64,000 nt of DNA from Microbacterium wangchenii. Lineage in GTDB: Bacteria; Actinomycetota; Actinomycetes; Actinomycetales; Microbacteriaceae. This document shows, in pieces, positions 18,189 through 26,258 of the stretch. The stretch spans positions 3,534,001 to 3,598,000 of the forward strand of contig NZ_CP038266.1 in NCBI RefSeq assembly GCF_004564355.1. Reading direction: 5' to 3'. Position 1 is the stretch's first letter. Each line of letters starts with the position of its first letter. The position numbers and the translations under genes were made by a program. Below the pieces are notes generated by a model that ran no database searches, was not told the origin of the DNA, and worked only from the letters and a program-made list of their open reading frames with translations.

Positions 18189-18266
18189 CGCGCAGAACTC
18201 AGGAGATCCGGGCCCTGCGCGGTCGTTCCAGACCTGCGGGGCGCGATTTCTCCTGAGTTCTGCGCG
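18189..18266. terminator. Long inverted repeat between convergent genes, likely bidirectional terminator
   Basis: Two perfect 18-bp arms (18189-18206 and 18249-18266) are separated by 42 bases. The arms contain CAGAACTCAGGAGA. The CAGGAGA core recurs in the elements at 22939 and 24723, so it belongs to a small repeat family located where genes converge. Confidence 0.7.
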
Positions 18267-18286
18267 ATCCCACCCGCGGTGCCCGG

Positions 18287-19198
18287 CTAGGCCCCGACCT
18301 CGGCGAACGCCCGCACCGGGAACGTGCCGAATCCCTCCACCGCGGGCGGCGCCGCGGTGAAGCGGGCGCCTCGAGCGGGCACCTCGCCGAGCCGCGTGAG
18401 GTGCTCGACGATATGAACCCCGGCCGCCAGGAGCATCGAATGCGCCGGGCGTTCCCCGCCGGATTCGATGTCGTCGATGTTGAGCGAGTCGATGCCGACG
18501 AGCGCGGCGCCTTCCTGGACGAGGAACCGGGCGGCCTCGCCGGTGAGGAACGGCGCGCCGTGCCCGTACTCCTCCCGGCCGAACCACCGGTCCCAGCCGG
18601 TGTGCAGCAGCACGGCGGCCCCGCGCACGTCGCGATCGGCGAGCGTTTCCGCACGGATGCCGCGAGCCGCAGCATCCCACGCGTCCTCGAGGTGGAACAC
18701 CTCGGCGCGCAGGCGCACGAGGGTCGCGAGGTCGAGCCCGGCCAGATCCGTCCCGCCCGCATACCGGTGATAGGGCGAGTCGAGATAGGTCCCCGTGTTG
18801 CCGACCAAAGTGATGACATCCATCGCGAACTCCGTCCCGGGTGCGTACCGGGCGCGGCAGTCCTCCCGCGTGAGGTGGGGCTCGATCCGCGGGGCCGGCA
18901 GCCCCGGGTAGGTGACGAGGCCGGCGCGGATGGGATGGCTCAGGTCGATGACCCGCCGCGACCGTGCGGGCGCCGCATCCACGCCGCGGCTGCCGCGATG
19001 CTGCTCTTCGACGAACCGCACATCCCGCAGCGTCACCTCGGCCACCAGCGCGAGCCCGAGATGACGCACGAGGAGCCGGGCCAGGGCGTCGTCGTCGAGA
19101 TCGGCGGCGGGCACGTCCAGGCGGAACCCGGTGCCGGTCAGCCCTCCGCCGTTGGCGAAACGGATATCGAAGTCCACGTGCGCGCGATACTCGCTCAT
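18287..19198 (-). CDS. Cyclase-family protein (kynurenine-formamidase-like fold) with altered metal motif
   Basis: 303 residues. The first 80 or so form an unrelated N-terminal extension. The cyclase (PF04199-type) domain begins at RRVIDLSHPIRAGLVTYPGLP (81-101, read in parts). The signature HxGTHxDxPxH is present as NTGTYLDSPYH, so the two leading histidines are Asn134 and Tyr138 while Asp140 and His144 remain. VLLHTGWDRW and GVHIVEHLTRL are other family blocks. Hydrolase activity on an amide or lactone is possible but the metal site is degraded; substrate unknown. TAGGCT lies 6 bases before the ATG. Confidence 0.8.
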   Translation of the reverse strand: MSEYRAHVDFDIRFANGGGLTGTGFRLDVPAADLDDDALARLLVRHLGLALVAEVTLRDVRFVEEQHRGSRGVDAAPARSRRVIDLSHPIRAGLVTYPGLPAPRIEPHLTREDCRARYAPGTEFAMDVITLVGNTGTYLDSPYHRYAGGTDLAGLDLATLVRLRAEVFHLEDAWDAAARGIRAETLADRDVRGAAVLLHTGWDRWFGREEYGHGAPFLTGEAARFLVQEGAALVGIDSLNIDDIESGGERPAHSMLLAAGVHIVEHLTRLGEVPARGARFTAAPPAVEGFGTFPVRAFAEVGA

Positions 19199-19204
19199 GG
19201 CGTG

Positions 19205-19210
19205 AGCCTA
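19205..19210 (-). promoter_or_regulatory. -10 box of the cyclase-family gene
   Basis: TAGGCT lies 6 bases before the ATG at 19198; leaderless start expected. Confidence 0.45.
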
Positions 19211-19274
19211 GGCAGGCCCGGCCGCACCCGGCGATCCGGAAGGCGCCATCGTCCGCACGGTTCCGGACGCGTGC

Positions 19275-20489
19275 TCAGGATGGGGCGGTGGCGGCGAGGT
19301 GGTTCTGGATGACGTAGCGGGCGATCGCGATGGAACTGGTCGCCGCCGGCGACGGGGCGTTGCGCAGCAGCGTGACGGCGCCGACCTGGTCGACCTGGAA
19401 GTCGTCCAGCAGCTCTCCTCCGCGCCCCCACGCCTGCGCGCGCACACCCGCGGCGGTCTTGTGCGTCAGGTCGGCCAGGCGCAGTTCGGGGATGAAGCGC
19501 CGGGCCTTCCGGTAGTACAGCGGCTTGAGCAGCGATCCGCTGATCTCGTCGACCCCCATGCGCCAGTGCTTCTTGGCCAGCGGCCACGCGCCCGGCCACC
19601 GCAGCGACTCCCACGTGTCCCGCGCCGACACGCTCAGCCACGAATAGCCCTCCCGCGCCAGCGCCGGAACCGCGTTGGGCCCGACGTGGACGGTGTCGTA
19701 CACGCCCCGCGTGAAATGCACGCCGAGGAAGGGGAAGCGCGGGTCGGGGACGGGATAGATCATCCCCGCCACGAGATCGGTGCGGTCGGGCGCGAGCTCC
19801 CAGTACTCGCCGCGGAAGGGAAGGATCTTCGGCGCCGGGTCTGCGCCGACGTACCGCGCGACGACGTCGGAGTGCAGTCCCGCGCACACCACGACGCGGT
19901 CGAACACGTCGTCCGACGCCGCCGTGATCAGGCGGACAGCCCCCGCCTCCGAGCGGATCGCGGTCACCTCCTGGCCCAGGCGGATGCTGCCGCCGGCGGT
20001 GCGCACATCCTCCGCCATCGCCTCGGTGATCGCGGCGTAGTCCACGATCGCGGTGTGCGGTGAGTGCACCGCTGCGACGCCGGCGACGTGGGGCTCGATC
20101 TCCCGCATCCGAGCCGGGTCGTCGATGCGTGCGAGGCCCGGAACGCCGTTGGCGATCGAGCGACGCTCGATCTCGGCCAGGGCTTCCCGCTCGCTGTCGT
20201 CCACGGCGACCACGAGCTTGCCCACCTCACGGTAGGGCAGCGCCTTCTCCTCGCAGAACTCCCGGATGAAGACCCGTCCGGCCGCGCACAGCTGCGCCTT
20301 CAGCGACCCGGGCGCGTAATAGAGGCCAGCATGCACGACGCCGGAGTTCCGCCCCGTCTGATGCCGCGCGAGCCGGGTCTCCTTCTCGAAGACGGTGACC
20401 TGGTCGCCGCGCGCGCTCAGTTCGCGCGCGAGCGCCACGCCCACGATCCCTCCACCGACGATGCCGACGCGGTCAGCCGCATCCGTCAT
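19275..20489 (-). CDS. lhgO: L-2-hydroxyglutarate oxidase
   Basis: FAD-dependent DAO-family oxidase that returns L-2-hydroxyglutarate to 2-oxoglutarate. 404 residues from the ATG at 20489 with GGGGGAG upstream. RVGIVGGGIVGVALAREL (7-24) is the FAD motif. TGRNSGVVHAGLYYAPGSLKA near 48 is the LhgO/YgaF signature. ILPFRGEYWEL, FPFLGVHFTRG and GVRAQAWGRGGELLDDF are further matching blocks. Membrane-peripheral in known cases. It is on its own, with 76 bases to the cyclase gene and 166 to the GNAT gene. Confidence 0.9.
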   Translation of the reverse strand: MTDAADRVGIVGGGIVGVALARELSARGDQVTVFEKETRLARHQTGRNSGVVHAGLYYAPGSLKAQLCAAGRVFIREFCEEKALPYREVGKLVVAVDDSEREALAEIERRSIANGVPGLARIDDPARMREIEPHVAGVAAVHSPHTAIVDYAAITEAMAEDVRTAGGSIRLGQEVTAIRSEAGAVRLITAASDDVFDRVVVCAGLHSDVVARYVGADPAPKILPFRGEYWELAPDRTDLVAGMIYPVPDPRFPFLGVHFTRGVYDTVHVGPNAVPALAREGYSWLSVSARDTWESLRWPGAWPLAKKHWRMGVDEISGSLLKPLYYRKARRFIPELRLADLTHKTAAGVRAQAWGRGGELLDDFQVDQVGAVTLLRNAPSPAATSSIAIARYVIQNHLAATAPS

Positions 20490-20655
20490 GTGCACTCTCC
20501 CCCAGGCGGCGAGGCTCGTGCCGCGGTCCCACCCGCGGCCCCCGCCGGTCCCAGCATCCCCGGGAACCGCCCGGATGGCAAGCGGCGCGGATGCCGCATG
20601 CCCCCGAGCCGCCGACCTCGAGCGCTCGCCGGGCGTCAGTCCTCGACGCCCGGCG

Positions 20656-21360
20656 TCAGTCGGCGTCGACGAGGAGGTAGCCGCGTTCGTCGTCGAAGCC
20701 GCCGATGCGGAGCCCCGCCTCGAGGTGCCTCTGCAACCCGCGCCGCACGGAGTTGCGCCACGCCGCGGCCGCCGCGGGCATCTCCCGCCGCATCGCGTCG
20801 ATGTCGCCGGGGATCCGCACCTCCGCCGCCACGGCGCCGTCGGGGGTGGCCGCGGGCGGCTCGGCCAGCGCCCACGACACCAGCAGCCGATCGGAGGGGA
20901 CACCGCGGTTGGCCGCATCCGGCATCGCCCCGTACTGATCGACGAGGTAGTCGGTGACGCGGGCGCCGAGCACGCGCAGAGTGAAGTGGGCGTTGCGGGC
21001 GATCAGCGGATCGAAGGTCCACGTGATGCGGCCCACCCCGCGCTCGAACGCCCAGTCGCGCTGGTGCTGCTTGAGCACGCGCCCGACTCCGCGTCCCTGG
21101 TACTCCGGCAGCACGCCGGTGACGTGGGAGTGCATCGTGCGTTCGGCGGGCGGTCCGAACCATCCGGCGGATGCCCCCACCATGCGCTCGCCGTCGTACA
21201 CCCCGACGACGTAGTTGCCCGAGTGCTGCAGTGCACGCAGGGCCTGGGCGGGCAGCGCCTGGCGGTCGGACGGCCACACCTCGGCGAGCACGGCGGCGGC
21301 GGCGTACACCTGCGCGACGTCGACCAGTTCGCGGATCTCGATGCCGGAGGGCTCGCTCAC
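20656..21360 (-). CDS. GNAT-superfamily N-acetyltransferase
   Basis: 234 residues. GVLPEYQGRGVGRVLKQHQRDWA near residue 80 is the acetyl-CoA pyrophosphate-binding motif A, and ITWTFDPLIARNAHFTLRVLGA matches the COG3375 type of predicted acetyltransferase. The C-terminal third (VRIPGDIDAMRREMP to RRGLQRHLEAGLRIGGF) is also typical of that group. Substrate unknown. GTG start at 21360 with CAGACT 6 bases upstream. Divergent from the MFS gene at 21439. Confidence 0.82.
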   Translation of the reverse strand: MSEPSGIEIRELVDVAQVYAAAAVLAEVWPSDRQALPAQALRALQHSGNYVVGVYDGERMVGASAGWFGPPAERTMHSHVTGVLPEYQGRGVGRVLKQHQRDWAFERGVGRITWTFDPLIARNAHFTLRVLGARVTDYLVDQYGAMPDAANRGVPSDRLLVSWALAEPPAATPDGAVAAEVRIPGDIDAMRREMPAAAAAWRNSVRRGLQRHLEAGLRIGGFDDERGYLLVDAD

Positions 21361-21366
21361 ACGCAC

Positions 21367-21432
21367 AGTCTGGCACCGAGTGCGCTGGACCGCCCGTATG
21401 CGACCTTCTCGCCCGTCGCGCCCCGATAGCCT
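21367..21432. promoter_or_regulatory. Back-to-back -10 boxes for GNAT and MFS genes
   Basis: CAGACT (21367-21372, minus) is 6 bases before the GNAT GTG. TAGCCT (21427-21432, plus) is 6 bases before the MFS GTG. Both transcripts would be leaderless. Confidence 0.4.
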
Positions 21433-21438
21433 GGATCG

Positions 21439-22890
21439 GTGACGGGCGACGGGGACAGACGCAGACTGACCCGGCTCCCCCCTCAGGCCCTCATCGTCGC
21501 GGTGCTCGCCGTGGCCGGTCTGTGCTCGTCGTTCATGTTCACGCTCGTCGTGCCCATCCAGACGAGGCTCCCCGATCTCCTCGACGCCCCGCGGGAAGAC
21601 ACCGCGTGGGTGGTGACGGCGACGCTGCTGTCCGCCGCCGTGATCACCCCGATCGCCGGCCGGCTGGGCGACATGTACGGCAAGCGCCGCATCGTGCTGG
21701 TGCTGCTGGCGGCGATGGTGATCGGCTCGGTGATCGCGGCGCTGTCCACCGACATCGTCGGGGTGATCGTGGGACGGGCGTTCCAGGGTGCGGTGACCGG
21801 AGTGGTTCCGCTGGGAATCTCGATCCTGCGCGACGTGCTCCATGAAGACCGGATCGACTCCGCCATCGCCCTCATCAGCGCGACCCTGGGCGTCGGCGGA
21901 TCGCTGGGGCTGCCGATCAGCGCCGTGATCGCCGACGAAGCCGACTGGCATTTCCTGTTCTGGATCTCCGCGGCCCTCGGGGTTCTCGTGCTCGTGCTCG
22001 TGGTGTGGATCGTCCCGGAGAGCGTCTTGCGCACCGCCGGCCGGTTCGACTTCGTCGGCGCGGCGGGCCTGGCCGTCGGGCTGCTGTGCGTGCTGCTCGC
22101 GGTCTCGCGGGGCAATGAGTGGGGCTGGACCTCACCGCTCACGCTGGGCCTGGCGGCCGGAGGGGTCGTCGTGCTCCTGGCGTGGGGATGGTTCGAGCTC
22201 CGCGTGCCCGAACCGCTGCTCGACCTCCGCGTCGCCGCCCGCCGGCCGGTGCTGCTGACCAACCTCGCGTCGGTGGCGATGGGATTCGCGCTCTTCAGCT
22301 CGCAGGTCTCCTACCCCCAGATGCTCGAGCTCCCCGCCGCCACCGGCGTCGGGTTCGGGTTGTCGCTGCTCGCGGCGAGCCTGGTGATCATGCCGTCCGG
22401 GCTCATCATGATGGCCCTCTCCCCGCTCTCCGGCCGGCTCGCCCGCCTGGTGGGCCCGCGCGTCCTGCTGATCGCCGGGGCCGCCTCGCTCGTGCTCGCC
22501 TACGGGTTCTCTCTCGCGTGGGCGACCGAGGTGTGGCACCTGCTGGTGGCGAACATCCTCATCGGCTTCGGGATCGGCTTCGGCTACGCCAGCATGCCGA
22601 TGCTCATCATGCGCTCGGTGCCGCCGAGTGAGACCGGAGCATCCAATGGCCTGAACGCCCTGTCGCGCTCACTGGGGACGAGCACGGCCGCCGCGGTGGT
22701 CGGGGTGGTTCTGGCCAGCATGTCGACGACGCACGAGGGGATGCAGGTGCCCAGTGCCGACGCCTTCCAGACGGCGTTCGTCCTCGGCATCGGCGCCGCC
22801 GTGGTGGCTCTCGTGCTGGCCTTGCTCATCCCGGCGCGGCCGAGCTCGATCGAGCGGCACCCCTCGCTGCCCGAGCCGCCCCGCCGCTGA
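21439..22890 (+). CDS. MFS drug-efflux-type transporter (DHA2/EmrB-QacA, 14 helices)
   Basis: 483 residues with about 14 hydrophobic segments. Motif A GRLGDMYGKRRIVLV follows helix 2, and motif C-like GFQGAVTGVVPLGISI sits near residue 115. PESVLRTAGRFDFVGAAGLAVGL at the centre is typical of the 14-TMS DHA2 family. LNALSRSLGTSTAAAVVGVVLAS near 415 matches helix 13 of these exporters. Proton-driven export of a drug or metabolite across the inner membrane is likely; substrate unknown. No regulator is adjacent. Confidence 0.88.
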   Translation: MTGDGDRRRLTRLPPQALIVAVLAVAGLCSSFMFTLVVPIQTRLPDLLDAPREDTAWVVTATLLSAAVITPIAGRLGDMYGKRRIVLVLLAAMVIGSVIAALSTDIVGVIVGRAFQGAVTGVVPLGISILRDVLHEDRIDSAIALISATLGVGGSLGLPISAVIADEADWHFLFWISAALGVLVLVLVVWIVPESVLRTAGRFDFVGAAGLAVGLLCVLLAVSRGNEWGWTSPLTLGLAAGGVVVLLAWGWFELRVPEPLLDLRVAARRPVLLTNLASVAMGFALFSSQVSYPQMLELPAATGVGFGLSLLAASLVIMPSGLIMMALSPLSGRLARLVGPRVLLIAGAASLVLAYGFSLAWATEVWHLLVANILIGFGIGFGYASMPMLIMRSVPPSETGASNGLNALSRSLGTSTAAAVVGVVLASMSTTHEGMQVPSADAFQTAFVLGIGAAVVALVLALLIPARPSSIERHPSLPEPPRR

Positions 22891-22938
22891 CCCCGCCCTC
22901 CGCCATCCGCCGTGCCCGCGCCCCTCGTCACGCGCCGA

Positions 22939-23011
22939 GATCAGGCGAATCGCCCGGATCAGGACGCCTGAGGCACAATCCCTCCTGATTCCGGCATTTC
23001 TCCTGATTTCG
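22939..23011. repeat. Imperfect palindrome of the CAGGAGA/ATCAGGA family
   Basis: The left arm begins GATCAGGCGAATCG with GGATCAGGA after it; the right arm reads TCCTGATTCC then TTTCTCCTGATTT. It lies between convergent MFS genes and is similar in order and sequence to the element at 24723-24790. Confidence 0.65.
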
Positions 23012-23030
23012 GGCACGACCGGACCCCGGG

Positions 23031-24245
23031 TCAGGAGCGGTCGCGCACGGGTGCCGGGCGGCCGGCGAGGAGCACCCCGGCCCCTCCGGCGACGGCTGCT
23101 GCGGCCAGGACTGCGGCGGAGAGGGCGGTCGTGACCTGGGGGGCGGATGCTCCGCCCACCGCACCGCCGAGCCACGGTCCGATGGCGATCCCCACGTTGA
23201 ACAGCACCACGATTCCGGCGCTGGCCAGCGTGCGGGTGCGGTCGGTGGCCGCGCGCATGAGCGTGGCCTGCAGCAGCGGGAAGATCGCACCGATCGCCGA
23301 GCCCCACAGGACGAGCGCCACGACCACCGCCGCCGGCGTGGACATCGCCGCGGCCAGCGTCGCCAGGGCGACGGCGAAGACCACGAGCGTCGCCGCCAAC
23401 GCGCCCCGCGGGAAGCGATCCGCCAGCCACCCGGCCACCACGACGCCGATCAGTCCCGCCGTGCCGTAGACGAACAGCAGCGCCGCGGCCCACCCCTCGT
23501 CGAAGCCGGCGAACGACAGCAGCGGACGCACGTACGTGAACGTCGCGAACTGCCCGAGCGCGATGAGCACGGCGGCGATCCCGAAGGCGGCGATCGCCGG
23601 CAGCGACGGGTCGCGCCAGAACCCGCCCGCACTCCCCTCTTTGTCGGGGCGTGGCGGGCGCAGCCGCGGCATCCGCGTCACCACGAGCACCGCCATCACG
23701 AGCGCGGCGATGCCCAGGGCCGCGAAGGCGATCCGCCACCCGACCAGCTGAGCCAGCACGGTCCCGGCGGGAAGCCCCGCGACGGTGGCGGCCGTGCCCC
23801 CGGCCGTCACGATCGCCAGCCCGCGCCCCAGGTGCGAGGGCGAGAGCAGCGCCGTGGCGTAGACCATGACCACGGCCCAGAACACGCCGTGCGCGACGGC
23901 GGCGGCCACGCGCGTGGCCAGGGCGATGCCGTAATCGGGTGCCCACGCCGTGGCCACGTTCGCCAGGGCGAACACCGCCAGCGACCCGCCGACGACCAGG
24001 CGCCGGTCGACGAAGGCCATCACGCGCGCGAGCGGGATGCTGGTGACGATGACCGTCACGGCCCACACCGAGATGAGCAGGCCGACCTGCTCCGGCGAGA
24101 CGCGCAGGTCGGCGGCCATTTCCGGGAGCATTCCGGCCGGCAGAGCCTCGGCCGTGACGGTCAGGAAGACACCCAGGGACAGCAGCAGGAGCGCGGCGGC
24201 AGGAAAGGATCGCACGGCGACCGGAACGGGTCGGGATTCAGCCAT
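23031..24245 (-). CDS. MFS transporter (DHA1, arabinose-efflux-permease type)
   Basis: 404 residues with about 12 membrane segments. The first helix reads LLLLSLGVFLTVTAEALPAGMLPEMA, the common AraJ/YdhP-type start. RVMAFVDRRLVVGGS stands at the motif A position and GRGLAIVTAGGTAATVAGLPAGT near 135 at motif C, the antiporter motif. Export role likely, substrate unknown. It is divergent from a MerR regulator, and a MerR-style promoter with a 20-base spacer precedes it, so MerR probably controls this pump. Confidence 0.88.
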   Translation of the reverse strand: MAESRPVPVAVRSFPAAALLLLSLGVFLTVTAEALPAGMLPEMAADLRVSPEQVGLLISVWAVTVIVTSIPLARVMAFVDRRLVVGGSLAVFALANVATAWAPDYGIALATRVAAAVAHGVFWAVVMVYATALLSPSHLGRGLAIVTAGGTAATVAGLPAGTVLAQLVGWRIAFAALGIAALVMAVLVVTRMPRLRPPRPDKEGSAGGFWRDPSLPAIAAFGIAAVLIALGQFATFTYVRPLLSFAGFDEGWAAALLFVYGTAGLIGVVVAGWLADRFPRGALAATLVVFAVALATLAAAMSTPAAVVVALVLWGSAIGAIFPLLQATLMRAATDRTRTLASAGIVVLFNVGIAIGPWLGGAVGGASAPQVTTALSAAVLAAAAVAGGAGVLLAGRPAPVRDRS

Positions 24246-24251
24246 GCTCCG

Positions 24252-24283
24252 ACGCTAAAGTGTGACATCAGTGTCAAGGTCAA
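24252..24283 (-). promoter_or_regulatory. MerR-type promoter and operator of the MFS gene
   Basis: On the minus strand, TTGACC (24278-24283) and TAGCGT (24252-24257) are separated by 20 bases, the long spacer used by MerR-activated promoters. A dyad TGACA-4-TGTCA (24263-24276) lies centred in the spacer. The -10 is 6 bases from the MFS ATG. Confidence 0.7.
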
Positions 24284-24294
24284 GGGGGCCGCAC

Positions 24295-24699
24295 ATGAGG
24301 ATCGGCGAACTCTCGCGTCGCACCGGGATCCCTCCGCGGATGCTGCGCTACTACGAGGAGCAGGGTCTGCTCACCTCTCACCGCACCGCGAACGGATACC
24401 GCGCCTACGCCGAGACCGCCGTCGCCGAGGCCGAACGGGTCCGCGGGCTCATCGCGGCCGGGCTGACCACGCGCATGACGCGACTGGTCCTCGACATCGA
24501 GCGCTGGGACGACACCCCCGCGCCCGCGGAGTGCACCCGCGGCCTCGCGGAGGAGCTGGCCGGCGAGCTCGCCGCCATCGAGGGACGCATCTCGTGCCTC
24601 ACGCGCAGCCGAGACGCCCTCACGCGATACCTGCAGCGCACGCGGCACGGCGACCTCGTCGGGCATCCCGCCTCCGCGGGCGACACCCCCGCAGGGTGA
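24295..24699 (+). CDS. MerR-family transcriptional regulator
   Basis: 134 residues from the ATG at 24295 (MRIGELSRRTGIPPRMLRYYEEQGLL), the canonical winged-helix MerR N-terminus. An upstream ATG-less extension of 11 residues is not homologous. NGYRAYAE follows, then a coiled-coil dimerisation helix (about 75-115). The short C-terminal effector region has one cysteine (ECTRG) and a second (ISCLTRS), which is not a clear metal site, so a drug or small-molecule ligand is as likely as a metal. Divergent from the MFS pump across a MerR-type operator. Confidence 0.9.
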   Translation: MRIGELSRRTGIPPRMLRYYEEQGLLTSHRTANGYRAYAETAVAEAERVRGLIAAGLTTRMTRLVLDIERWDDTPAPAECTRGLAEELAGELAAIEGRISCLTRSRDALTRYLQRTRHGDLVGHPASAGDTPAG

Positions 24700-24722
24700 T
24701 CCGCGCCGCCCCGCGCGCCCAG

Positions 24723-24790
24723 ATCAGGAGAATCGCCCAGATCAGGACGCCGGGGCAGGAATACGTCCTGATTCCGGCGATTCTCCTGAT
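24723..24790. repeat. Near-perfect 27-bp-arm palindrome between convergent genes
   Basis: The arms at 24723-24749 and 24764-24790 match with three mismatches and a 14-base loop. Each arm holds a repeated ATCAGGA unit. It may terminate transcription of both merR and the converging MFS gene. Same family as 22939 and, more distantly, 18189. Confidence 0.7.
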
Positions 24791-24813
24791 TCCGGGGGGC
24801 CGGGCGACGCGCG

Positions 24814-26139
24814 TCAGCGTCGCGGGCGGCGCGGCGCACCCAGCCCGAGGTGGACGCGCGTGCGCCGGCGCTCGAACACGATCATGCCCGCACCCAGGAG
24901 CCACAGCGGCACCTGCGTGAGGAACGCGATCCGGAACGCGTCGAGGGTGTAGGTCTCGGGCGTGCCGGCGCCCTGCGCATCCATCGCGATGCCGATGAAC
25001 AGGATCGCCAGGAGGCCCGCGAGGAACCCTCCGCCGTTGACGATGCCGGTGGCGGTGCTGAGCCGATGGCTGGGGTTGTAGGTGCGGGCATGGTCGAACG
25101 CGATCATCGAGGTCGGTCCGCCGGTGCCCAGCGCGAAGGCGAGGACGAACAGCAGCCACAGCGGCGCGGGGCCCGGCCACGCGATCACCGCGAGCCACGC
25201 GGCGGCCTGGAAGGCGACCGCCGGCAGCACCAGCAGACGGGATCGCCGCATCGGATGCCGCATCGACAGCGCCCCGATGACCGGTCCGAGCGCGATCAGG
25301 AACACGATGAACGAGGTCACCACCAGGGACGCGGCGGCGGGTGAGAGCCCCTCGCCGGCGGTGAGGAACGGAAACCCCCACAGCAGGCCGAACGTGGTCC
25401 CCGCGAACGGCGTGGCGAAGTGCGACCAGAACGCCAGGCGGGTGGCCGGATGCGCCCACGACTCCCGGAACCCCTCCCGCAGGTCGGCGGCGGAGCGGAC
25501 CACCTGGATGGCGCCGGTGTCGGTGTCGACGGCGACGTCCGACGTGCGTCCGGGCGGGCGGCTGCGGATGACGGCGAAGGCGAGCACCGCGAACAGCACG
25601 CCCATGCCCGCCAGCGCGCCGAACGCGATCGACCAGGAGGTCGCGTGGAGCAGCAGCGCCAGCGGGATCACCGACAGGATCTGCCCGAACTGACCGATGG
25701 TGGAGGTCAGCTGCACGAGCACGGGCGCCCGCTGGGCGGGGAACCACAGGGCGATCACGCGCAGGACGCTCGGGAAGATCGCCGCATCCCCCGCCCCGAT
25801 GAGCACGCGTGCGAGCAGGCCGATGCCGACGTCGGAGGCGAGCGCCATGACGGCCTGCCCCACCGCCATGAGCACCATCCCCACTGTCACGATCGGGCGG
25901 GCGCCGAAGCGGTCCAGCAGCAGTCCGACGGGGATCTGCAGGCCGCCGTACACGGCCAGCTGCACGACGGCGAACATCGACAGGGCGGATGCGTCGGCGT
26001 CGAAGCGCACCGCCGCGTCCACGCCGACCGCCGAGAGCGAGCTGCGGTTGGTCACCGACAGCATGTACGCGCCCACGCCCACCGCCCACACGAGCCACAC
26101 GCGCCATCCCGGGGCCAGAGCGGGCGCAGCGGAGGTCAC
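24814..26139 (-). CDS. MFS transporter (anion:cation symporter or related type)
   Basis: About 441 residues from the GTG at 26139; longer in-frame starts add a non-homologous tail. The first segment WRVWLVWAVGVGAYMLSVTNRSSL and QLAVYGGLQIPVGLLLDRFGARP (motif A position) fit a 12-helix major facilitator. GAGDAAIFPSVLRVIALWFPAQRAP near 115 resembles the nitrate/organic-anion or ACS branch. Import or export direction and substrate are not clear. Convergent with merR, separated by the palindrome. Confidence 0.82.
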   Translation of the reverse strand: MTSAAPALAPGWRVWLVWAVGVGAYMLSVTNRSSLSAVGVDAAVRFDADASALSMFAVVQLAVYGGLQIPVGLLLDRFGARPIVTVGMVLMAVGQAVMALASDVGIGLLARVLIGAGDAAIFPSVLRVIALWFPAQRAPVLVQLTSTIGQFGQILSVIPLALLLHATSWSIAFGALAGMGVLFAVLAFAVIRSRPPGRTSDVAVDTDTGAIQVVRSAADLREGFRESWAHPATRLAFWSHFATPFAGTTFGLLWGFPFLTAGEGLSPAAASLVVTSFIVFLIALGPVIGALSMRHPMRRSRLLVLPAVAFQAAAWLAVIAWPGPAPLWLLFVLAFALGTGGPTSMIAFDHARTYNPSHRLSTATGIVNGGGFLAGLLAILFIGIAMDAQGAGTPETYTLDAFRIAFLTQVPLWLLGAGMIVFERRRTRVHLGLGAPRRPRR

Positions 26140-26246
26140 GGCATTCCGGGGTGGTAGGAGACGGCGCGGATCGGCCGCGTCCAGCGTATCCCGCCCGGGG
26201 GTCCCCCTCGGGTCGCAGGACCCGTGTGCATCCGGCGACCCGGGAT

Positions 26247-26252
26247 TAGCCT
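26247..26252 (+). promoter_or_regulatory. -10 box of the POT transporter gene
   Basis: TAGCCT lies 6 bases before the ATG at 26259. Confidence 0.45.
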
Positions 26253-26258
26253 GACGCC

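Noticed and set aside
18189..24790. CRISPR array from the repeated palindromes
   Set aside because: Copies are kilobases apart with genes between them, arms vary, and there are no cas genes.
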